Origin: RUG11272 sp045226335
GTDB taxonomy: Bacteria; Bacillota; Clostridia; Christensenellales; Aristaeellaceae
NCBI GenBank assembly: GCA_045226335.1
Contig: JBGVCH010000037.1
Coordinates: forward strand, 1 to 64,000
Length of the DNA: 64,000 nucleotides
Direction: 5' to 3'
Part shown: positions 50,381-59,610 of the stretch, piece by piece
Layout of the letters: each line of letters begins with the position of its first letter
Position numbering within the stretch: the stretch's first letter is position 1
The notes under the pieces: model-generated
What the model was told of the DNA's origin: nothing
What the model saw: only the letters and a program-made list of their open reading frames with translations
Databases searched by the model: none
Position numbers and translations under genes: made by a program

Positions 50381-52432
50381 TTATGCCTCCGCGGATCCTT
50401 CGGTGGATTCTTCCGGCAGCGCTTCGGCGGATCCCTCGGCAGGTTCCTCCGGCGACGCTTCCGCGGATCCCTCGGCGGGCGCCTCCGGCTGCGCTTCGGC
50501 GGATCCCTCGGCGGGCGCCTCCGGCAGCGCTTTGGCGGGATCTTCCGCGGTTTCCTCTTCCGTGTGCTGCGCGGTCCAGGCCGCGAAGAGGGGCATTGCC
50601 GCCTCCGCCAGGCCGGCCCGCGTGATTGTCGCGTCCGAAGCGGAAGCGATGTCTGCCGTTTCGCCGTTCAGGAAGGCCTCCGCCATGGCCGCCAGCGTCT
50701 CCCCGGTCAGGGCGGCGCTGCCCCGGAACATCCCGTCCGCGCCGGAATACACGCCGGTCTGCGCGGCCCACAGCGCCGCCTTCTCATGGGCCGATCCGGC
50801 GGCCACATCCTGGAATCCCTCGCCGGTCATGTCCGGTTCCGGCTTTTCGGCGATGCGCCACAGCATCTCGACGGCGTCGGCCACAGTGGCGGCCCGCATC
50901 GGCAGGAAGTAGCCGGTGGCGCTGACGTCCATCAGGCCCTTCTCCAGGCAGAAGGCGGTGGCCTCGTGATACGGGGGCAGCGGGGACAGCGGGGCTTCTC
51001 CGCCCTCCGTCAGGGTCCACGGCACACAGACGCGATTCAGCGACTGCATCCAGGTCTTGCCGTTGGCCCGCTTGACGCTCAGCGTATTGATCTGCACGTC
51101 CCGGGTCCGCTGGCGGTTCCCGCTGAAGGGGCTCATGATGCTGCTGACCGTGCTCACCACGAAGTAGTTCCCCGCGGACTTGCCCAGGTACATCATTTGA
51201 TGGCCCGGGAAGTTCAGCAGCGTTCCCATGGGCAGGGCGTCCAGCAGCGCCTCCTTCTCCTCCAGGGTGTAGTACGTGACGTCCGCCTTGGGGAAGTCCA
51301 GGAGCCACTGCCAGCTGCCGTTGCGGGGCAGGTCCAGGCCAAAGCAGCAGTAAACGGAACGGTTGAGGCTGGTGCAGTCCTCATTGTACAGTCCCGCGCC
51401 CCAGCCGTAGGCGTCGCCCAGAGCCGCCAGCGAGACCCTGGCCAGATTCGCGGGGGTCAGGGGGAGATAGTCCTCGCTCACCCGCTCCCGGGCGTTGATG
51501 AGCGCCGGGGTTTTTCCGTAGCTGCCGTCCTCGTTCCGCACCGGCAGGTAGACCGCGTAGTTGTGCAGGGGCAGGCGGTTGATGACCAGCGCGTCCGGGT
51601 CCATCTCGTCCATCCGCTCCAGCACCGTGCCCATGGTGATCAGCCGGCACGCGGTCTGCGGCGCGGTGTTGGAGTAGTCGGTGTACATCCTGTCGCCCCA
51701 GAACACCAGCCGCTTCTCCGCGGGGATGTCCCAGGCAGACAGCCATTCCTCCTTGTCACGGCAGACGGCGATGTCCTCCACCCGCGCCCAGCCCGTACAG
51801 CAGGAGGTGGCCACCTGGAAGTACTTCCCGTCCGCGGAGGTGGAATAGATCGCCACCGGTTCGTTCACCCGGATGCCCACCAGGGGCTGGTAGTCGAAGT
51901 CGTAGTCCACGGGGTCGTCCAGGATCTGCCCGCCCCAGGGGAAGGTGAGCAGCTCCGTGCGGTTCACCGCCACGCCGAAGCGCACAGGCATGATTTCCTC
52001 CGCATTGGGGTCGACGCAGTTGGCGATGATGCGGTCAAAGTCCTCCTGGGTCAGCTTTTTTCCGGTCTCGTCCCAGACCCAGCCCAGGTAGTACTTGGCG
52101 TCCTCTGCGGCGCCGTTCTGCAGCGACTCGTTCCGGGTGAGGCCGTTGTAGGTCTCCTTCAGATTCCTCATGTCCCGGCGGTTGGTGCCCTCCGCGGCCA
52201 CGGCGGCCGCGTTGATCCGGGCGATGTCCTCCGGCGTGGCCAGCAGCGCGTCCGGGTCCTCCGCCAGGCCGGACCAGAAGGCGGGGTCCGTCATGGCCTC
52301 CGTCACGCCCGGCATATAGCCCACAGGCGCCGCCCCCTGGGCGAAACCGGGCATGAGCAGGGCCGCCGTCACGCAGCATACCAGCAGCAGGGCCAGGATC
52401 TCTCTCCGGCTCACCATGATGCACTGATCCAT
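50381..52432 (-). CDS. SH3/NlpC-P60 wall hydrolase with SLH anchors and a repeat tail
   Basis: 683 residues from ATG 52432 (GGGGAGGA upstream). A signal/anchor helix covers ~10-30. Middle: SH3_6-like region, then an NlpC/P60 core with 'GDAYGWGAGLYNEDCTSLNR' (Cys ~345) and 'TLLNFPGHQMMYLGKSAGN' (His ~407). Two SLH-like domains follow, near 'GLMDVSATGYFLPMRAATVA' and 'FQDVAAGSAHEKAALWAAQT'. The C-terminus is four 12-residue repeats of PEAPAEGSAEA type. It should cut peptidoglycan peptides at the surface while held by SLH binding. Downstream of, and probably cotranscribed with, the exported aspartate decarboxylase-like gene (73 bp gap). Confidence 0.83.
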   Translation of the reverse strand: MDQCIMVSRREILALLLVCCVTAALLMPGFAQGAAPVGYMPGVTEAMTDPAFWSGLAEDPDALLATPEDIARINAAAVAAEGTNRRDMRNLKETYNGLTRNESLQNGAAEDAKYYLGWVWDETGKKLTQEDFDRIIANCVDPNAEEIMPVRFGVAVNRTELLTFPWGGQILDDPVDYDFDYQPLVGIRVNEPVAIYSTSADGKYFQVATSCCTGWARVEDIAVCRDKEEWLSAWDIPAEKRLVFWGDRMYTDYSNTAPQTACRLITMGTVLERMDEMDPDALVINRLPLHNYAVYLPVRNEDGSYGKTPALINARERVSEDYLPLTPANLARVSLAALGDAYGWGAGLYNEDCTSLNRSVYCCFGLDLPRNGSWQWLLDFPKADVTYYTLEEKEALLDALPMGTLLNFPGHQMMYLGKSAGNYFVVSTVSSIMSPFSGNRQRTRDVQINTLSVKRANGKTWMQSLNRVCVPWTLTEGGEAPLSPLPPYHEATAFCLEKGLMDVSATGYFLPMRAATVADAVEMLWRIAEKPEPDMTGEGFQDVAAGSAHEKAALWAAQTGVYSGADGMFRGSAALTGETLAAMAEAFLNGETADIASASDATITRAGLAEAAMPLFAAWTAQHTEEETAEDPAKALPEAPAEGSAEAQPEAPAEGSAEASPEEPAEGSAEALPEESTEGSAEA
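50384..50527 (-). repeat. 36 bp tandem repeat (four units) at the end of the NlpC/P60 gene
   Basis: Four in-frame units encode 12-residue repeats of PEAPAEGSAEA type. Such repeats change in number easily and are typical of surface proteins. Confidence 0.85.
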
Positions 52433-52505
52433 CGTGTTCCTCCCCATCGTCTTTTGTCTGTCCCGCTGCGGGTATTCATGGCCGGCCGCGGAAACCGCCA
52501 GTCCG

Positions 52506-54179
52506 TCACGCGGCCTGATCAAGGGCCAGCGCTTCCTCGTACTCGGCTTCATACTCGTCCAGCAGCTCATACAGCCTGCGGGCGATCTCCACATAGTCCT
52601 CCGTGTTCAGGTTGGCCAGGGAGATGCGCACCGTACCCTCCGGCGCGCCGAAGCCCGGGCCGTACATCAGCACGACGCCCTTGCGGCCCGCCAGGTCGTT
52701 CAGGAACTCGATCTCCGTCTTTTCCGCCCGCATCCAGTCCAGGAAGTCCGGGCCGTACACCGACTCCACCAGGGCGAACATGTCCACCAGGGTGTAATAT
52801 TGGGTGTTGGCGGCACTCTCGTCCGGGGTCAGCCCCAGGGCGTCCATCAGGGCCAGATAGCGCTCGTGAACGGTGTCGTTGGCCAGGCGGACATAGGGGT
52901 CCTCCTCCCCCGCGCCTGTGTGGACGAGGTGGCTCAGGGCCAGCAGGTCCATGAACACCTGGCTGGGGGTGGACAGGCCGCTGGTGTGGTACAGGCCGAT
53001 GGAGCGGCTGTCTGCCACCACCCGGTCCAGGAAGGGCATGCTGTCCGGATCCGTGGTGACGATGGCATACTCGTCCCGGAGGTATGCCTTGTCCTCCTCC
53101 GGCAGTTCCCGGAGCAGCCGGTCGCAGACGTTGTCCTCGTTCATGGCGATGAGGCCGATGCGCCAGCCCGTCACGCCGTAGAGCTTCGAGAAGGAGTACA
53201 CCAGAATCGTGTTGGAGGGGATCACGGCATAGACTGTCTGGAAATCCTCGGCAAAGGTGCCGTACACGTCATCCGTCAGGATGATCAGGTCCGGGTTCTT
53301 CTCCACCGCCTGCGCCAGCCGCTGAAGCGTGGCGGCGGAGAGGGCGTGGGAGCCCGGGTTGGACGGGTTGACCAGGAAGAAGGCCTTGACAGAGGGGTCC
53401 TCCAGCTTCGCCAGCTGGTCCTCCGGGATGTCCCAGTTGTTCTCGGCCGTACCCGTCACGTCCACGGAGACCAGGCCGTAGTCCCGGACGGACGGGATCT
53501 GCATGTAGGGCGTGAAGATGGGCGTCGCGATGGCGATCTGGTCCCCGGGCTTCAGCAGGCGGTTGTGGCTCAGGGCCTCGAAGATGTACACCATGGCCGC
53601 GCTGCCGCCCTCCGTCGGGAACACGCCGGTGCTGTCCGCCAGTTCCACGCCGTTGTACAGCGCGGTCTGCAGGAAGGCGTTCAGGATGGCCTCCGTGTTG
53701 GGCAGGCACCGGCTGGGGGTGGGATAATAGTCGCCGATGACGGCGTCCGTCAGCTCCTTCAGCAGGGCATCCTTGTCCAAGCCCAGGGTGTTCACGCAGT
53801 AGTCCACCGCCGCGATCAGGAAGGCGTCGGTGGAGTCCTCCGGGTCCATGGCGGCGTCGAACCGCTCCCCGATGCCCGCCTGCTCCGCCTGCCCCGCCAT
53901 GCTGCCGACGCTCATGACGCGCTCGCACTCGCCGAGGGCAAAGTTGGTGAACCGGGTGAAGGCATACCGCGCCTGGGTGTTGATCCAGTTGGGGTTCCCC
54001 CGCCCGGCGTCCAGCGGCGGATAGCCGGCCTCGTTGGTCTTGGCCAGTTCCCGCTGCTCCGCGGTGATCTCAAAGGCGCCGATCTCCTTCTGCAGCTGGA
54101 TCTCCGCCTCCTGATCGGCCAGCGCCATGCCGCAGCACAGCAGGCAGAAACACAGGACGGCGCACAGCATTCTTTTCAT
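52506..54179 (-). CDS. Exported aspartate 4-decarboxylase-like PLP enzyme
   Basis: 557 residues. An evident signal peptide (MKRMLCAVLCFCLLCCGMAL, cleavage near ALA/DQ) precedes a fold-type I aminotransferase closely resembling bifunctional aspartate transaminase/aspartate 4-decarboxylase (AspD): 'PPLDAGRGNPNWINTQARYA' near the N-terminus, 'NPSNPGSHALSAATLQRLAQ' and the PLP-lysine in 'ILVYSFSKLYGVTGWRIGLI'. Size (AspD is ~530-550) and these motifs support the family. The reaction would convert aspartate to alanine plus CO2. PLP enzymes are normally cytoplasmic, so a Sec signal is odd. Promoter at 54248-54276. Confidence 0.85.
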   Translation of the reverse strand: MKRMLCAVLCFCLLCCGMALADQEAEIQLQKEIGAFEITAEQRELAKTNEAGYPPLDAGRGNPNWINTQARYAFTRFTNFALGECERVMSVGSMAGQAEQAGIGERFDAAMDPEDSTDAFLIAAVDYCVNTLGLDKDALLKELTDAVIGDYYPTPSRCLPNTEAILNAFLQTALYNGVELADSTGVFPTEGGSAAMVYIFEALSHNRLLKPGDQIAIATPIFTPYMQIPSVRDYGLVSVDVTGTAENNWDIPEDQLAKLEDPSVKAFFLVNPSNPGSHALSAATLQRLAQAVEKNPDLIILTDDVYGTFAEDFQTVYAVIPSNTILVYSFSKLYGVTGWRIGLIAMNEDNVCDRLLRELPEEDKAYLRDEYAIVTTDPDSMPFLDRVVADSRSIGLYHTSGLSTPSQVFMDLLALSHLVHTGAGEEDPYVRLANDTVHERYLALMDALGLTPDESAANTQYYTLVDMFALVESVYGPDFLDWMRAEKTEIEFLNDLAGRKGVVLMYGPGFGAPEGTVRISLANLNTEDYVEIARRLYELLDEYEAEYEEALALDQAA

Positions 54180-54247
54180 GGCGATCCTCCTCGCATCCGA
54201 TATGATTCGTACAGCAAACAGCCCCCGGGTGATTCTTCTCTGGCTGC

Positions 54248-54276
54248 ATTATACAACGTTCCGGGGGGTATGGCAA
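54248..54276 (-). promoter_or_regulatory. Sigma-A promoter of the aspartate decarboxylase-NlpC/P60 operon
   Basis: Minus strand: TTGCCA, 17 bp, TATAAT, 68 bp before the ATG. Confidence 0.75.
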
Positions 54277-54299
54277 GGGTTGGCCTTCATCCGAGGCGG

Positions 54300-54756
54300 C
54301 GGCGAGAATTGCCCCTCTGTCGCTGCGGCGACATCTCCCCGGCAAGCCGGGGCGAGGGGTTTGCGGTCTCTGTGCCGCCCAGGCGCCCTCTCCTCCGCCA
54401 GAAGCGGCACCTCTCCCAGAGGGAGAGGCAGGGATGGTGATTGCTGCCTTATTACGGCTGTATGGTTCGCATTGAGCGCACAGCCCCCTCGCTCCCCCTC
54501 TGGGGGAGCTGGCGCCGCAGCGCCTAAGAGGGCTCCTTGCAGCGCGGACGGACCTTCGCAGTACTTCACACGTCGTCCAGCCTTTCCTCCCCGGCTTGCC
54601 GGGGAGGGGGACCGCCGCAGCGGTGGTGGGGCAAGCTTCGGAACCGCCGCAACAGAAGATAAGGTTTGCTCCGGGCACAATCGCCGCTGCAGTTGGGATT
54701 GCCCCTCTGTCGCTGCGGCGACATCTCCCCGGCAAGCCGGGGAGAGGGGATCGGAG
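54300..54756 (-). repeat. Composite hairpin repeat, modules A-B-C-D (copy 3, inverted) plus an extra D
   Basis: Reading on the minus strand: module A (54635-54577), B (54533-54490), C (54433-54388), D (54356-54310), the same order as copy 1 at 16555, with matching spacer sequence such as ATGCGAACCATACAG. A separate module D is at 54700-54749. No gene is seen in 54180-54857 apart from the promoter. Confidence 0.88.
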
Positions 54757-54857
54757 CGGCGTTTCGGTTCTCTGTGTGAGCATGCGCCCTGCAGCGTCTT
54801 TGCTCAAGCCGCCGCAGCCCCCCGGACCTCAGCCCGGCGAAGGGGGATGCGGCGCCC

Positions 54858-57800
54858 TCACTCCGCATAAACGTACCTGATTCGCTCCGATTCACAGTAC
54901 GACTCCGCGTAGGAGCCCTCCTCCACCACCATCGTCAGCGCCGGGCAGTCGTAGAACACCATGCTGCCGATCCGGGTGACGGACGCGGGGACCGTGATGC
55001 GCTCGAGCTTCCTGCAGTGCTGGAACGCGCTGCCCCCGATGGAGATCACGCCGGAGGGAAGGGTGACCGACACGATCTCTTCGGCCCCGATGAAGGCGGT
55101 TTCGGCGATCATGAGCGTGCCGTCCCGGACCGTCACATCGGTCCCCGCCTGGCCGGGAAGGCACAGGAGAACGCACCGGTACTCCTTCCCGTACAGCAGG
55201 CCGTCCGCCAGCTCAAGATACGGATGGTCCTCCGCCAGGCGGACCTCGGTGAGACCGTAGCAGCACGACAGCGGGTTGCCGGTGACGGTCCTGAGGGAAG
55301 CGGGCAGTTCGATCTCCGTCAGCGCCGCGCAGTCGTAGATCGCGCCGGCGTCCATGCGCTCCAGCGTGGAGGGCAGCGTGACCGACGTCAGGTTGTCACA
55401 GCAGTCGATCGCGAGTTCGTCGATGGCGGTGATGCCTTCCGAGAATACAATGCTCTCCACCCCCGAGTACGCGAGGGTTTCCCGTGGGACAGTCTGAATG
55501 CCGCCGGGCAGCGTGACGGTTTTGAGGCTTTCGCTCTCGTAGAACACGCATTGTCCCAGGGCGGTCAGGCTGTCCGGCAGAGAGATGCTCTCCAGGGCCG
55601 TACAGTAGCTGAAGGCGTACTCGCCGATCTCCGTCACGCCCTCCGGGATGACAACGCTTTTCAGCGCTTTGTTGCCGGAGAAGGCGTGCTTTCCGATGCG
55701 GACCACGCCGGCCGGGATCTCAATGCTCTCCAGCGCGCAGGATGAGAACATGCTGTCCGATATGACCTCCAGGCCGCCGGGCAGCCGGACGGAGGACAGG
55801 CGATAGCAGGACGCGAATAGGCCATCGCCCAGTTCGGTGACGCAGTCCGGGATCACGACCTTTTCGACATGCCTGTACACGGAGAACAGTTCACGGTCGA
55901 CGGCGCGGACGGGCCGTCCGTCCAGGGTTTCCGGCACGGTCACTTCCGCGTCGTTCCCGCGGTATTTGATGATCCGCACGCCGCCGTCATCCAGGACCTC
56001 ATACTCGAAGAGGCCGCAGATCATCGGGACCGCGATCTCCAGGCCGCCGTCGTAAGCCTCCGGGTCCGTGCAATTCAGGCCGTACTTTGCGCAGTACCGT
56101 TCGGCATAAGAACCCTTCTCAGCCACCACCGTGCCGTCCTGCGCCGGCTGGAGCGCGTTGGCGCCGATGTCCGTCACGCCGGTGGGCACGACGATGAAGC
56201 GCATCGACTTGCAGCCGTAGAAGGCCTGCTCTCCGATGACCGTGACGCCGGAGGGAAGGACCGCGCCGGCCAGGCTCCTGCAATTTGCGAAGGCACAGGC
56301 GCCGATGGCGGTCAGGCTGTCCGGCATGGAGACAGTCAGCAGGTTTTCGCAGCCGTTGAATGTGTACGCCGCGATCTCCGTGAGGCCGTCGGGCAGCGTC
56401 ACCGTCACCAGATTCGCGCAGGAATCGAAGGCCCCCATGCCGATGGCTTTCACGTTGGCCGGAATGTCCAGGGTCAGCAGGCCGTTGCAGCGCCCGAACG
56501 CGGTCCCTCCGATCTCCGTGTCAGCCGTCGGGAAGACGATGTCGGAGAGATTCACGCAGTCGGCGAATAACCCCTTCGGGATGCTTGCGAGGCCGGCGGG
56601 AAGCCAGGCGGACTTCAGGCCCAAGCAGCCCTGGAACGCGCCGGATCCGACGGAGACGACGCTGTCGGGCAGTACAATATGCTCCAGGCCGCTGCAGCCG
56701 CTGAACGCGTCCGCGCCGATGGTTTCGAGCATATCGGGAAGATCCGCGGCGCGCAGCGAAGCGCAGCCGTAAAACGCGCGGTCGGAGATCACCCGCAGGC
56801 CGTCGGGCAGGGCCGCCTTCTCAAGGCGCTTGCAGTAGCTGAAAGCGCGCTTCCCCACCGTGGTCAGCGAGGCGGGCAGGCTGATCTCCTCCAGGCTTTC
56901 GCAGCCGCTGAACGCGTCGTCGCCGATGGCGGTGACCGTCTCCGGGATCACAACGCGCTTCAGGCTCCGGCAGTTGTAGAACAGCTGCTCCGGCAGCGTC
57001 CCGACAGCCGCGGAGATCACCGCCTCCTCCAGACCGCCGCAGTCTTCGAAAGCCGCCTCCCCCAGCCCCGTCACGCTGTCGGGCAGCGCCAGGCGCCGGA
57101 TGCTGCTCTGCCCCGCGAAGGCATAGGCGTCGATGGCCACGGTCCCTTCGGGGATGACGGGCGCCTCCGCGGAGAACAGCGGCGTGGCGCCGATGACGCG
57201 CTTCTCCGCCGTGTGGTACAGGACGCCGTCGACAACGGACAGCGCCGGGTTGTCCGGGGAAACCGTGACGGACGTCAGGGCCTTGCAGCCGTACAGGATG
57301 TTTGTGCCGACCTGTGTCACCTTCGCCGGGATGCGGATCTCCTTCAGGCTCTTGCACTGCAGGAACGCAAAGTCGCCGATGGCGGTCAGCGTCTCCGGGA
57401 GGCGCACGCTTTCCAGCGCGCTGCACCACCGGAACGCATAGCCTCCGATCTCCGTCAGCCCTTCCGGGAGGTCAAGACGCTCCAGCCCGCTGCAGCTGAT
57501 GAACGCGCACTCCTCGATCACGGCCAGACTGCCCGGGAGGATGACCTCCCGCAGGTTTGAGCACATGGTGAACGTCCGGTTCCGGAGCACCGTCACGCCC
57601 TCGGGGATCACCACCCGGGTCAGATCGGTGCATTCCGCGAACGCGTTCCGCCTGATCTCGGCCGTGCCCTCGGGCACGATGAATTCCTGCCCGCTCCGGG
57701 TCTTCAGGACCAGGATCAGCGCGCCGTCCGTCTTATCGTAGAGCGCGCCTTCCCGGAACGCCAGCGTCGGGTGGGTGTCCGATACGATGATGTCCGTCAG

Positions 57801-58133
57801 GCGGGTGCAGCCCGAAAAGGGGTTGATCCCGATCTCCGTGACGCTGTCCGGGATGGTCACACTGCGGAACACGCGGGTGCTGTCTTCCCTGGCCGACGTC
57901 TTGTTCAGGGCCAAATCCCCGATGCGCCGGACCGGAACGCCGTCCAGCGCCTCCGGAATGACCAGCTCCGTCGCCATGCCGGTGTAGCCGACGATCTCCG
58001 CGCTCCCGTCCTCCAGGACGATGTACTCAAAGTCCTGACACGTCCGCTTCTCCGCCGCGGGTTCCTCCCCCAGGGCGGCCGGAAGCGCCAGCAGCGCCAG
58101 GAGCAGGGCAACGCAAAGCAGTGCTCTCTTCAT
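54858..58133 (-). CDS. Secreted BspA-like leucine-rich repeat protein (1091 aa)
   Basis: A signal peptide (residues 1-22) precedes two long LRR_5/BspA arrays. Units look like 'TEIGGYAFRWCSALESVRLP' and 'TAIGDFAFLQCKSLKEIRIP'. The first array spans ~75-680; a second starts with the capping segment 'FEYEVLDDGGVRIIKYRGND' near residue 715, mirroring 'FEYIVLEDGSAEIVGYTGMA' at the first cap. This suggests one ancestral block duplicated. No catalytic domain, sorting signal or membrane anchor is visible; the C-terminus ends 'ESERIRYVYAE'. These proteins bind host or microbial surfaces in the gut. Confidence 0.9.
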   Translation of the reverse strand: MKRALLCVALLLALLALPAALGEEPAAEKRTCQDFEYIVLEDGSAEIVGYTGMATELVIPEALDGVPVRRIGDLALNKTSAREDSTRVFRSVTIPDSVTEIGINPFSGCTRLTDIIVSDTHPTLAFREGALYDKTDGALILVLKTRSGQEFIVPEGTAEIRRNAFAECTDLTRVVIPEGVTVLRNRTFTMCSNLREVILPGSLAVIEECAFISCSGLERLDLPEGLTEIGGYAFRWCSALESVRLPETLTAIGDFAFLQCKSLKEIRIPAKVTQVGTNILYGCKALTSVTVSPDNPALSVVDGVLYHTAEKRVIGATPLFSAEAPVIPEGTVAIDAYAFAGQSSIRRLALPDSVTGLGEAAFEDCGGLEEAVISAAVGTLPEQLFYNCRSLKRVVIPETVTAIGDDAFSGCESLEEISLPASLTTVGKRAFSYCKRLEKAALPDGLRVISDRAFYGCASLRAADLPDMLETIGADAFSGCSGLEHIVLPDSVVSVGSGAFQGCLGLKSAWLPAGLASIPKGLFADCVNLSDIVFPTADTEIGGTAFGRCNGLLTLDIPANVKAIGMGAFDSCANLVTVTLPDGLTEIAAYTFNGCENLLTVSMPDSLTAIGACAFANCRSLAGAVLPSGVTVIGEQAFYGCKSMRFIVVPTGVTDIGANALQPAQDGTVVAEKGSYAERYCAKYGLNCTDPEAYDGGLEIAVPMICGLFEYEVLDDGGVRIIKYRGNDAEVTVPETLDGRPVRAVDRELFSVYRHVEKVVIPDCVTELGDGLFASCYRLSSVRLPGGLEVISDSMFSSCALESIEIPAGVVRIGKHAFSGNKALKSVVIPEGVTEIGEYAFSYCTALESISLPDSLTALGQCVFYESESLKTVTLPGGIQTVPRETLAYSGVESIVFSEGITAIDELAIDCCDNLTSVTLPSTLERMDAGAIYDCAALTEIELPASLRTVTGNPLSCCYGLTEVRLAEDHPYLELADGLLYGKEYRCVLLCLPGQAGTDVTVRDGTLMIAETAFIGAEEIVSVTLPSGVISIGGSAFQHCRKLERITVPASVTRIGSMVFYDCPALTMVVEEGSYAESYCESERIRYVYAE

Positions 58134-58170
58134 CGGGGTTTCCTCCTCTGTGTTCGATTTAACCAGGCCC

Positions 58171-58812
58171 TCACGGATCCATGAAATCCAGCTCCGGCCG
58201 GTCCCCTTCCCGGGGCGGCTGTTCGTCGAAGCGGTGATCTCGGAAGTAGTATTCGTCGTCCCGCTCGCCGATCTCCCGGTACACGCGGCAGGGGGCGCCG
58301 AAGGCCACCACGCCGGCGGGGATGTCCCGCGTCACAATGCTGCCCGCGCCGATGACGCTGTCGTCGCCGATGGTGACCCCGGGCAGGATCACGGCGTTGG
58401 CGCCGATCCAGACGTTGCTGCCGATGCGGATGGGGAAGGAATACATCCCGTCCCGCCGGTGCTTCGGGCTGACAGGGTGGCCCGTGGTGCAGACGGTGAC
58501 GTTGGGCCCGAACAGGGTGTGGTCCCCGATCTCGATCTTCCAGTCGTCGATGAAGGTGGTGCCCTGGTTGAAGTAGCAGCCCTCACCGATGAAGATATGC
58601 CTGCCGACGGTGAACTTCAGGGGCGGCACGATCCAGACGTTCTTCCCGCAGGCGCCGAACATCTCCGCGTTCATCTCCATGCGCTCCCGGTTGGCCTCCG
58701 GCGGCAGGGCGTTGAACCTCGCCGCCAACTCCCGGGCCCGGGCCTGCATGGCCATGTTCTCCTCATCGTCCAGCCATATGCAGCCGGCCTTCATTCTCTC
58801 CTGCTCCGTCAC
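58171..58812 (-). CDS. Sugar O-acetyltransferase, maltose/galactoside type (LbH fold)
   Basis: 213 residues from a GTG at 58812 (AAGGAGGG upstream); the longer frame runs through the promoter. An N-terminal Mac domain 'AMQARARELAARFNALPPEA' is followed by left-handed beta-helix hexapeptides: 'IFIGEGCYFNQGTTFIDDWK', the catalytic His in 'TVCTTGHPVSPKHRRDGMYS' and 'IGSNVWIGANAVILPGVTIG'. It transfers acetyl from acetyl-CoA to sugars. The stop lies 37 bp before the leucine-rich repeat gene, so they may share a transcript from the promoter at 58852-58880. Confidence 0.93.
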   Translation of the reverse strand: MTEQERMKAGCIWLDDEENMAMQARARELAARFNALPPEANRERMEMNAEMFGACGKNVWIVPPLKFTVGRHIFIGEGCYFNQGTTFIDDWKIEIGDHTLFGPNVTVCTTGHPVSPKHRRDGMYSFPIRIGSNVWIGANAVILPGVTIGDDSVIGAGSIVTRDIPAGVVAFGAPCRVYREIGERDDEYYFRDHRFDEQPPREGDRPELDFMDP

Positions 58813-58851
58813 AGGCGCCGCCCTCCTTTTTTCCTCACAGCCGATGGGCCC

Positions 58852-58880
58852 ATTATACCGTTTTGGCCGCGATTCCGCAA
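58852..58880 (-). promoter_or_regulatory. Sigma-A promoter of the acetyltransferase gene
   Basis: Minus strand: TTGCGG, 17 bp, TATAAT, 40 bp before the GTG. Confidence 0.75.
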
Positions 58881-58999
58881 CGGCCGCCGACGGTTTTTTG
58901 TCCCATGCCCCGGGACGATGCCCGCCGACACGGTTTACGCATGAATAAAGATTCTGTGAATGGAATCTCAACGGGATGCTTCGCGTCAGCCTGATGGAC

Positions 59000-59100
59000 G
59001 ACCTCATCCACTGCTGCGGCGGTCCCCCTTCCCCTAAAGGGGAAGGTAAGGGTAATTAAGTAGCCAAAAGCCTTCCCCTTCAGGGGAAGGTAGCCTGCGC
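59000..59100 (+). repeat. Hairpin repeat, variant of module A with paired CCTTCCCC stems
   Basis: CCACTGCTGCGGCGGTCCCC is followed by a stem TTCCCCTAAAGGGGAA and a second copy, CCTTCCCCTTCAGGGGAAGG. This differs from the other module A copies in the second stem. It lies directly before the DUF6273 fragment. Confidence 0.75.
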
Positions 59101-59131
59101 ACATGAACTTTCACATGACAGCTTTGCTTGC

Positions 59132-59515
59132 TTGCGCAGGCCGGATGAGGTTATTGCGGCGGTTGCTATATATATCTGGGATAGTAACGGCGGAAAGAAT
59201 ACGCAGGACAAGATTTTTCTGCTAAGCTACGCTGAAGTGAAGGTGTATCTGGGTGAGGAAGCATTAAGCAGAAGCGACATCAGATTGTTTGCAGTACCGA
59301 CAGACTATGCGATTGGAAAAGGCGTGTGGCGAACTGTAGAAACCTTTTACTCCGATATTGAATACTATTCGTCCTGGTGGCTTCGCTCGCCAGGCGTCAG
59401 GCAAAATACGGCAGCGATTATCGACCGTTGGCTCGCCTGTTGTGATGTAAACGATGACACTTCTACAGTTGTCCGCCCCGCCCTCTGGCTGGACCTGGAC
59501 GCCGATATCTTCTGA
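59132..59515 (+). pseudogene. DUF6273 domain fragment, 5'-truncated
   Basis: The frame (TTG at 59132, no SD) gives 127 residues that match only the second half of DUF6273: 'GGKNTQDKIFLLSYAEVKVY', then 'WWLRSPGVRQNTAAIIDRWL' and 'VRPALWLDLDADIF'. Normal members have an additional N-terminal portion. The AT content is clearly higher than in the surrounding genes, and a hairpin repeat abuts the 5' end. Together this suggests a remnant left by insertion or deletion. The C-terminus looks natural. Confidence 0.65.
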
Positions 59516-59610
59516 TCCGCAGCCATCAGCACTTCACTTGAAGTCTGACGATGGCAAACTGCACTGAAAAAGAGCCTGCTTCGGCATTTTCTCCCCCATC
59601 ACAGGTACAT

